Shown: in pieces, positions 55,237 to 60,567 of the stretch
How the letters are laid out: the number at the start of each line of letters is the position of its first letter
How positions within the stretch are numbered: position 1 is the first letter of the stretch
Assembly (NCBI GenBank): GCA_035531755.1
Contig: DATKSK010000036.1
Coordinates: 1 to 60,567, forward strand
DNA: 60,567 bases
Source: Acidimicrobiales bacterium
Lineage (GTDB): Bacteria > Actinomycetota > Acidimicrobiia > Acidimicrobiales > UBA8190
Direction of reading: 5' to 3'
Notes under the pieces: model-generated
The model's database searches: none
Seen by the model: the letters and a program-made list of their open reading frames with translations, nothing else
Told to the model about the DNA's origin: nothing
Translations under genes and position numbers: made by a program

Positions 55237-56189
55237 CGTTCCTCCTTCACCGGCGCCCGCGACGCCGAGGCCGGCACCGGCACCGCCGCGGGGTGCAGCT
55301 CCGCCACCAGGCGCGCCAGGCCGTCGCGCCAGTCGGGCAGCAGCGGCATCCCGAGCAGCCGGAGCGCGCAGTTGTCGAGGGCGGAGTTGGCCGGGCGGGG
55401 GGCGGGGCGCGGCGGGTGGAGCTCCGCCGTGGCGATGGCCTCGACGCGGTCGGGGTCGTCCCCGGCCGCCTCCACCACGGCGCGGGCGAACCCGTACCAC
55501 GACGTCACGCCGGCGTTGGTCACGTGGTAGGTGCCCGGGACACGGTCCGTGGCCAGCACCGCCAGCCTGCCGGCGAGATCGGCGGTGAAGGTCGGGCTCC
55601 CCCACTGGTCGTCCACGAACCGCAGCGGCCCGGGCCCGGCCGCCAGGCGCAGCACCGTGCCCACCATGTTGGCGCCGTGCGCGCCGCAGACCCACGACGT
55701 CCGCACCACCGTGGACCCCGGGTCGAGCTCGCCCTCGCCCGCCAGCTTGCTGCGCCCGTACACCGACAGGGGGTTGGTGGCGTCCCATTCCCGGTACGGC
55801 GTGGCCGACGTGCCGTCGAAGACGTAATCGGTCGACACGTAGGCGACGTGGGCGCCGATGCGGCGCGCCGCCTCGGCCACGTTCCGGGTGCCCAGGGCGT
55901 TGACGGCGAAGGCGCGGTCGGTGTCGTCCTCGCAGGCGTCCACGGCCGTCCACGCCGCGGCGTGCACCACGACGTCGGGGCGCAGCGCGTCGACGGCTGC
56001 CAGCACGGCATCGCGGTCGGCGACGTCGAGCCCGGCGTGGTCGGCCGCCACCACGTCGCACGGCGGTCGCGTGCCCAGGCGGCCCGTCGCCGGGTCGTCC
56101 GCCCTGCCGCCCGCGGGCACCCGGCCCTCGAGCGCGTCGACGACGTCTCTCCCCAGCTGGCCGCCCGCGCCGGTGACGAGGACCCTCAT
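55233..56189 (-). CDS. rmlD: dTDP-4-dehydrorhamnose reductase
   Basis: The protein is 318 residues. Motifs are [45 protein letters not shown] (catalytic Thr), [10 protein letters not shown] (Tyr and Lys), VRTSWVCG and [16 protein letters not shown]. It performs the last step of dTDP-L-rhamnose synthesis. It lies 20 bases after rmlB. No rmlC epimerase gene is in this window, so that step must be encoded elsewhere. Confidence 0.93.
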   Translation of the reverse strand: MRVLVTGAGGQLGRDVVDALEGRVPAGGRADDPATGRLGTRPPCDVVAADHAGLDVADRDAVLAAVDALRPDVVVHAAAWTAVDACEDDTDRAFAVNALGTRNVAEAARRIGAHVAYVSTDYVFDGTSATPYREWDATNPLSVYGRSKLAGEGELDPGSTVVRTSWVCGAHGANMVGTVLRLAAGPGPLRFVDDQWGSPTFTADLAGRLAVLATDRVPGTYHVTNAGVTSWYGFARAVVEAAGDDPDRVEAIATAELHPPRPAPRPANSALDNCALRLLGMPLLPDWRDGLARLVAELHPAAVPVPASASRAPVKEER

Positions 56190-56209
56190 GGCCTCGACGG
56201 CTCCACCCG

Positions 56210-57238
56210 CTAGCGCGACTCGGGCGTGGCGGCGGAGGCGTCGCCCCACGACGTCTCGACCACCGGGGACCGGTCCAGCAGCGGCTCCCACCAGGCGCGG
56301 TTGTCCGCGTACCACCGCACCGTGTCGGCGAGGCCCTGCTCGAACTCGACGGTGGGCGCCCACCCGAGCTCCGTCGTGATCTTGGTGCAGTCGAGGAGGT
56401 ACCGGCGGTCGTGGCCGGGGCGGTCGGGAACGATCTTCTTGAGCGACGACGGCTTACCCAGCGTGGCCAGCACGGCGTCGGCGATCTGCTCGATGCTCGC
56501 CTCGACGCCGCTGCCCACGTGGTAGGTCTCGCCGATGCGGCCGCGGTCGAGGACGGCTTCCACGGCACGGCAGTGGTCCACCACGTGGAGCCACTCGCGC
56601 CGGTTCTGCGTCGACTCGTACAGCGGCAGGGGCCGGTCGTCGAGAGCGTACGCGGTGAAGAGGGGGATCACCTTCTCGGGGAACTGGAAGGGGCCGTAGT
56701 TGTTGGAACAGTTGGTGATGGTGGCAGCCAGGCCGTAGGTCTCGCCGTAGGCGCGCACGGCGTGGTCCGCGCCCGCCTTGGAGGCGTTGTACGGGGTGCG
56801 GGGCCGGTAGGCGTCGTCCTCTTTGAACGCTTCGTCCGAGTCGAGGTCGAGGTCGCCGTACACCTCGCACGTCGAGATGTGGTGGAAGCGCACCACCTCG
56901 GCGAGCCGGGCGGCCTCCAGCATGGCCTGCGTGCCCAGCACGTTGGTCCGGAAGAAGCGGCCCGGGTCGAGCACCGCCAGGCTGTTGTGGGACTCGGCGG
57001 CGAAGTGGACGACGGTGTCGATGTCGTGCTCCCGCAGGGTGCGCAGGGCGAGCTCGACGTCGCACACGTCGCCGTGCACGAAGGCGATCCGGTCCTCCAC
57101 GTCGGCGAGGTTGGGGCGGTTGCCGGCGTAGGTGAGGGCGTCGTAGGCCACCACGACGTCCCCGGGATGGCGCTCCACCCAGTAGCGCACGAAATTGGAG
57201 CCGATGAAGCCGGCACCGCCGGTGACGAGGACGTTCAT
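56210..57238 (-). CDS. rmlB: dTDP-glucose 4,6-dehydratase
   Basis: The protein is 342 residues. Motifs are VLVTGGAGFIGSNFVRY, FAAESHNSLAVLDPGRFF, ISTCEVYGDL (in place of the usual STDEVYG: Cys for Asp at the catalytic Asp position), YNASKAGADHAVRAY (Tyr and Lys), NCSNNYGPFQFPEKVIPL and REWLHVVDHCRA. The Cys replacement also occurs in some actinobacterial relatives, but it changes the residue that protonates the sugar O4, so the exact activity deserves a check. It is the first gene of the long minus-strand cluster, and its ATG follows a TACGAT box by 9 bases. Confidence 0.88.
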   Translation of the reverse strand: MNVLVTGGAGFIGSNFVRYWVERHPGDVVVAYDALTYAGNRPNLADVEDRIAFVHGDVCDVELALRTLREHDIDTVVHFAAESHNSLAVLDPGRFFRTNVLGTQAMLEAARLAEVVRFHHISTCEVYGDLDLDSDEAFKEDDAYRPRTPYNASKAGADHAVRAYGETYGLAATITNCSNNYGPFQFPEKVIPLFTAYALDDRPLPLYESTQNRREWLHVVDHCRAVEAVLDRGRIGETYHVGSGVEASIEQIADAVLATLGKPSSLKKIVPDRPGHDRRYLLDCTKITTELGWAPTVEFEQGLADTVRWYADNRAWWEPLLDRSPVVETSWGDASAATPESR

Positions 57239-57247
57239 AGCCTGGCA

Positions 57248-57253
57248 ATCGTA
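57248..57253 (-). promoter_or_regulatory. TACGAT -10 box for rmlB, leaderless type
   Basis: On the minus strand the box ends 9 bases before the ATG at 57238 and would drive the rmlB-rmlD-ugd-uxs chain. Confidence 0.55.
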
Positions 57254-57275
57254 GACCGGGGCAACGGGGTACCGG

Positions 57276-58202
57276 TCAGCCCGAGGTACGCAGGTGCACG
57301 ACGTCGCCCGCCGCCACCGTCTTCAGGCAGGTGCCCACGTCCACGACCAGGTGGCCCTCCACGGTGATGTCGGCGGCGGTACCCGTGAAGTCCCCGTCGG
57401 AGCCCGACACGCGCACCACGCGCCCCAGGGTGGTGCAGCGGCGCCGGTACTCCCCGGCCATGGCCCGCCGGCCCTCGGCCGTCGCCAGGGCGGCCACCCG
57501 GGGCTCGAGCGCGACGAGCAGGTGGTCGAGCACGTCGGCGGGCGCCGGGTGCAGGCCGGTCTCGCGCCAGATGGAGGTGGCGGTCCGCAGGACCTCGTCA
57601 TGCTCCGCCGACCCCGGGCCGTCGACGGCGGTCGTCTCGGGACCGGCACCCTCGGGTGGTGGCCAGCCGACGTTGAGGCCCAACCCGACCACCACCGCCG
57701 GGTGGGCGCCGGCCGCATCGGTCGCGGGCGGCGCGGGCGGTGCGGGCGGTGCGGGCTGCGTGGGCGGCACGAGGGGCGCGGGCGGCATCGGCTGCGTGGG
57801 CGGCACGAGGGGCGCGGGCGGGATCGACTCGGCCAGGATGCCGGCGAGCTTGCGGTCCCCGACGACCAGGTCGTTGGGCCACTTGAGCTGCGGCACGAGG
57901 CCGGCGGCCCGCTCGCAGGCGTCGGCGGCGGCGAGGGCCACGGCCACGGTGCACAGGTGCAGCTCCTCGACCGCCAGCGCCGGCCGCAGCAGCACCGACA
58001 CGAGCAGGTTCGACCCGGCGGGCGCCTCCCAGCGGCGCCCGAGGCGCCCCCGGCCGGCGTGCTGGTAGTCGGCCACCACCACCACGCCCTCGGGCGCCCC
58101 CGCCCGCGCCTCGTCGAGCAGGTACCGGTTGGTGGAATCGATCTCGGCGAGCCGCCGCACGGAGGTGAACCGGGTCCCCGCCGGCCCGGCCGCGGCGCAC
58201 AT
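57276..58202 (-). CDS. birA: Biotin--[acetyl-CoA-carboxylase] ligase
   Basis: The protein is 308 residues. Catalytic motifs are [27 protein letters not shown] (biotin/ATP loop), [18 protein letters not shown] and [13 protein letters not shown]. There is no N-terminal DNA-binding domain, so it is a ligase only, not a repressor. An insertion of about 45 residues, almost all Pro/Ala ([11 protein letters not shown] units), sits between the two last motifs, where other BirA proteins have a short loop. It is divergent from the biotin-dependent carboxylase subunit, its probable substrate. The ATG follows a TAGGGT box by 7 bases. Confidence 0.93.
   Translation of the reverse strand: MCAAAGPAGTRFTSVRRLAEIDSTNRYLLDEARAGAPEGVVVVADYQHAGRGRLGRRWEAPAGSNLLVSVLLRPALAVEELHLCTVAVALAAADACERAAGLVPQLKWPNDLVVGDRKLAGILAESIPPAPLVPPTQPMPPAPLVPPTQPAPPAPPAPPATDAAGAHPAVVVGLGLNVGWPPPEGAGPETTAVDGPGSAEHDEVLRTATSIWRETGLHPAPADVLDHLLVALEPRVAALATAEGRRAMAGEYRRRCTTLGRVVRVSGSDGDFTGTAADITVEGHLVVDVGTCLKTVAAGDVVHLRTSG
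57754..57825. repeat. 36-bp in-frame duplication in birA plus short 9-bp units
   Basis: Two near-identical 36-bp units code for [13 protein letters not shown]. They are flanked on the left (57722-57755) by 9-bp GCGGGCGGT-type units coding PAPPAPPAP. Confidence 0.85.
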
Positions 58203-58209
58203 GGCACCT

Positions 58210-58215
58210 ACCCTA
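58210..58215 (-). promoter_or_regulatory. TAGGGT -10 box for birA, leaderless type
   Basis: The box ends 7 bases before the ATG at 58202 on the minus strand. Confidence 0.5.
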
Positions 58216-58259
58216 CGGCCCGTGCCAGTGTTGTGGTTTCCTCACGTGAAAGGCTCCGT

Positions 58260-60023
58260 GTGCTGCGCAAAGTCCTGATCGCCAACCGGGGAGAGATCGC
58301 CGTGCGGGTCATCCGCACGTGCCGCGAGCTGGGCGTCCCCACCGTCGCCGTGTACTCGGAGCTCGACCGCGACGCCCTCCACGTCCGCCTGGCGGACGAG
58401 GCGTACCCCCTGGGCGGCCAGAGCGCGGCGGAGAGCTACCTGAACACCGGCGCCATCCTGGACGCCATCACCCGCAGCGGCGCCGACGCCGTGCACCCCG
58501 GGTACGGCTTCTTCTCAGAGAACGCCGACTTCGCGCGCGCCATCTCGTCCTCCGGCGTGACCTTCATCGGGCCGCCGCCCGGGGCCATCGAGATCATGGG
58601 CGACAAGATCAGCTCGCGCCGCGCCGCCGAGGCGGCGGGCGTGACGGGGGTCCCGGGCCGGACCGAGCCGCTCACCGACCCATCCCAGGTGGCCGAGTTC
58701 GGCGCCGCCCACGGGTGGCCGGTGGCGATCAAGGCCGCCTACGGCGGTGGCGGGCGGGGCATGAAGGTGGTGTCGTCGCCCGACGAGGTGGCCGAGGCGG
58801 TCGAGTCCGCCCAGCGCGAGGCCCAGGCGTACTTCGGCCGCCCCGAGATCTACGTCGAGAAGTACCTCGACTGGCCCCGCCACATCGAGATGCAGGTGAT
58901 CGCCGACACCCACGGCAACGCCCTGTGGCTCGGCGAGCGCGACTGCTCCCCCCAGCGCCGCCACCAGAAGCTCGTCGAGGAGAGCCCGGCGGCCGCCTTC
59001 CCCGACGAGGTGCGCCGGGCCATGGGCGAGGCCTCCGTCACGGTGGCCAAGGCCTGCGGGTACGTGAACGCCGGCACCGTGGAATTCCTCTACCAGGACG
59101 GCGAGTTCTTCTTCCTCGAGATGAACACCCGCCTGCAGGTGGAACACCCCGTCACCGAGCTCGTGACCGGGCTCGACCTCGTGGAGTGGCAGCTGCGCGT
59201 GGCCTCGGGCGAGCCGCTCGGCTTCACCCAGGACGAGGTGCAGCACAACGGGCACGCCATCGAGGTGCGGATCAACGCCGAGGACCCCGCCGGGGGGCGC
59301 TTCGTGCCGTCGCCGGGGACCATCACGGCCCTGCGGGCGCCGGGCGGGCCGGGTGTGCGCCTCGACGCCGGGTACGAGGCGGGCGACACCGTCAGCCAGT
59401 ACTACGACAATCTCGTGGCGAAGCTGATCGTGTGGGGTCGGGACCGCGAGGCGGCCCGCCGCCGGATGCTGCGGGCGATCGACGAGACCGTGATCACCGG
59501 CGTGGCCACCACCCTGCCCGCCGACGTCGCCATCCTGTCGCACCCCGACTTCATCGAGGGCCGCCATTCAACCCGGTGGGTGGAGGACCGCCTCGACCTG
59601 TCGTCGCTGGTACCGGCCGCTCCGGCCGACCCCGGTCCCGCCGCCGGCCCGGGCGACCCCGCCGGCCCCCGCGTGCTGCGCGAGGTCACGGCGGAGGTCG
59701 ACGGCCGGCGCTACGAGGTGCGGCTCTGGGTCCCCGACGTGGCGGCCACCGGCTCCGCACGCGGCGGCGCCCGCCCCCAGAAGCCCCGGGCCGCGGTGGC
59801 CGGGTCGGGGTCGGGCACGGTGGCCGTGCCGATGCAGGGAACGATCGTGAAGGTCCTGGTGGCCGAGGGCGACGAGGTCGAGATCGGCCAGACCGTGTGC
59901 GTGCTCGAGGCCATGAAGATGGAGAACGCCATCAGCGCCGAGAAGGCGGGGACGGTGAAGGAGGTCAAGGTGGCGGCGGGCGACTCGGTCGGGCCCGGCG
60001 ACGTGATCGCCGTCATCGAGTGA
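58260..60023 (+). CDS. Acyl-CoA carboxylase alpha subunit (biotin carboxylase plus biotin carrier domain)
   Basis: The protein is 587 residues. The biotin carboxylase part begins [19 protein letters not shown], with the ATP-grasp Gly-rich loop [27 protein letters not shown] and [14 protein letters not shown]. The C-terminal carrier domain has the biotinylated Lys in EAMKMEN (about residue 553). This is the AccA1/AccA3-type subunit that carboxylates acetyl-, propionyl- or longer acyl-CoA with a separate beta subunit, not seen here. The GTG start has AAAGG upstream. Divergent birA would attach the biotin. The stop overlaps the next GTG. Confidence 0.94.
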   Translation: MLRKVLIANRGEIAVRVIRTCRELGVPTVAVYSELDRDALHVRLADEAYPLGGQSAAESYLNTGAILDAITRSGADAVHPGYGFFSENADFARAISSSGVTFIGPPPGAIEIMGDKISSRRAAEAAGVTGVPGRTEPLTDPSQVAEFGAAHGWPVAIKAAYGGGGRGMKVVSSPDEVAEAVESAQREAQAYFGRPEIYVEKYLDWPRHIEMQVIADTHGNALWLGERDCSPQRRHQKLVEESPAAAFPDEVRRAMGEASVTVAKACGYVNAGTVEFLYQDGEFFFLEMNTRLQVEHPVTELVTGLDLVEWQLRVASGEPLGFTQDEVQHNGHAIEVRINAEDPAGGRFVPSPGTITALRAPGGPGVRLDAGYEAGDTVSQYYDNLVAKLIVWGRDREAARRRMLRAIDETVITGVATTLPADVAILSHPDFIEGRHSTRWVEDRLDLSSLVPAAPADPGPAAGPGDPAGPRVLREVTAEVDGRRYEVRLWVPDVAATGSARGGARPQKPRAAVAGSGSGTVAVPMQGTIVKVLVAEGDEVEIGQTVCVLEAMKMENAISAEKAGTVKEVKVAAGDSVGPGDVIAVIE

Positions 60024-60567
60024 CCGGGGCCGGCCCCGCGGGCGCGGACGGCGCCAAGGCCGCGGCGCGCCGGGTGGTCGACGAGCGCCGCAGCGCCCTG
60101 GTGGCGCTCAGCCGGGCCGTGCACGACGAGCCCGAGCTGTGCTTCGAGGAGGTGCGCGCCGCCGAGCGCCTGTCGGACGCCCTCGACGAGGCCGGCTTCG
60201 CCGTGGCGCGCGGCGCCTACGACCTGCCCACCGCCTTCGAGGCCCGGGCCGGCACGGGGCCGCTGTCCATCGTCATCTGCGCCGAGTACGACGCCCTGCC
60301 GGCGGTGGGCCACGCCTGCGGGCACAACCTGATCGCGGCGTCGGCGCTCGGCGCGGGGATGGCGCTCGCCGGCATGGCCGACGACCTCGGCCTCACGGTG
60401 ACGGTGCTCGGCACGCCGGCCGAGGAGGGCGGCGGGGGCAAGGTGTTCCTCCTCGAGCGGGGCGCCTTCGCCGGCGCCCACGCGGCCATGATGGTGCACC
60501 CGTGGCCCGAGGACCGGCTCGAGGCCACCTGCCTGGCGGTCGACCACGTCGAGGTGCGCTACACGGG
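60020..60567 (+). CDS. M20-family amidohydrolase (partial, C-terminus beyond window)
   Basis: The frame opens at a GTG overlapping the carboxylase stop by four bases (GTGA) and runs to the right edge, 182 codons. Residues seen: [39 protein letters not shown] (metal ligands Asp and the His pair), [11 protein letters not shown] (Glu-Glu) and [11 protein letters not shown]. This is the aminobenzoyl-glutamate hydrolase/ACY1L2-like branch of M20 dipeptidases. The substrate is unknown. Confidence 0.85.
   Translation, partial: MTGAGPAGADGAKAAARRVVDERRSALVALSRAVHDEPELCFEEVRAAERLSDALDEAGFAVARGAYDLPTAFEARAGTGPLSIVICAEYDALPAVGHACGHNLIAASALGAGMALAGMADDLGLTVTVLGTPAEEGGGGKVFLLERGAFAGAHAAMMVHPWPEDRLEATCLAVDHVEVRYT

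Overview
The window is very GC-rich chromosomal DNA, almost fully coding, from a free-living actinobacterium. The main evidence is a fused E2-E1 2-oxoglutarate decarboxylase (Kgd type), coenzyme F420 genes (cofD, cofE), and the ahcY / SIS isomerase / Trm112-like / phosphohexomutase block that many actinobacteria share. An Acidimicrobiia-like lineage is my inference; no rRNA or other phylogenetic marker is present to prove it. I see no phage, insertion sequence, CRISPR array or tRNA, and base composition is even throughout.

Layout. 1-3106: partial type IV prepilin, a possible 57-residue protein, and a NYN-nuclease/S1 fusion. 3336-16423: catabolic genes (M20 peptidase, HAD, Tat-exported amidohydrolase, Kgd, alpha/beta hydrolase, acyl-CoA dehydrogenase, acyl-CoA synthetase, serine hydrolase) and an rmlA-like gene. 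16429-22660 (minus): ftsX, ftsE, prfB, secA, hpf. 23209-27294 (minus): ahcY, SIS sugar-phosphate isomerase, Trm112-like, manB-type mutase. 27686-32864 (minus): a secreted protein/lipoprotein pair, a large PTPS-related membrane protein and a CPBP protease. 32950: ftsH. 35089-40555 (minus): DUF5719-like protein and a giant GT2/membrane fusion. 40743: a small helical protein with a canonical promoter. 41334-57238: a large NDP-sugar and glycosyltransferase region (rmlB, rmlD, ugd, uxs-like, two GT2, membrane protein, nucleotidyltransferase, epimerases, three GT4) interrupted by plus-strand cofD-cofE. 57276-60567: birA divergent from an acyl-CoA carboxylase alpha subunit, then a partial M20 hydrolase.

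How it works together. RmlA/B/D, the Ugd-Uxs pair, the mutase, the isomerase and the nucleotidyltransferase would supply activated rhamnose, glucuronate/xylose-type and mannose-type sugars. The GT2 and GT4 enzymes would use them for envelope polysaccharide. BirA would biotinylate the carboxylase next to it.

Two patterns cut across genes. First, 17 starts lie 6-10 bases after a TANNNT box, the signature of leaderless mRNAs; two of the boxes overlap on opposite strands at 13039-13048. Second, at eight gene ends a short unit (mostly 15-21 bp) carrying the stop-codon region is repeated in tandem past the gene. Periods that are not multiples of three put stop codons in all three frames at three of these ends. 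I regard this second pattern as the most novel signal in the window.
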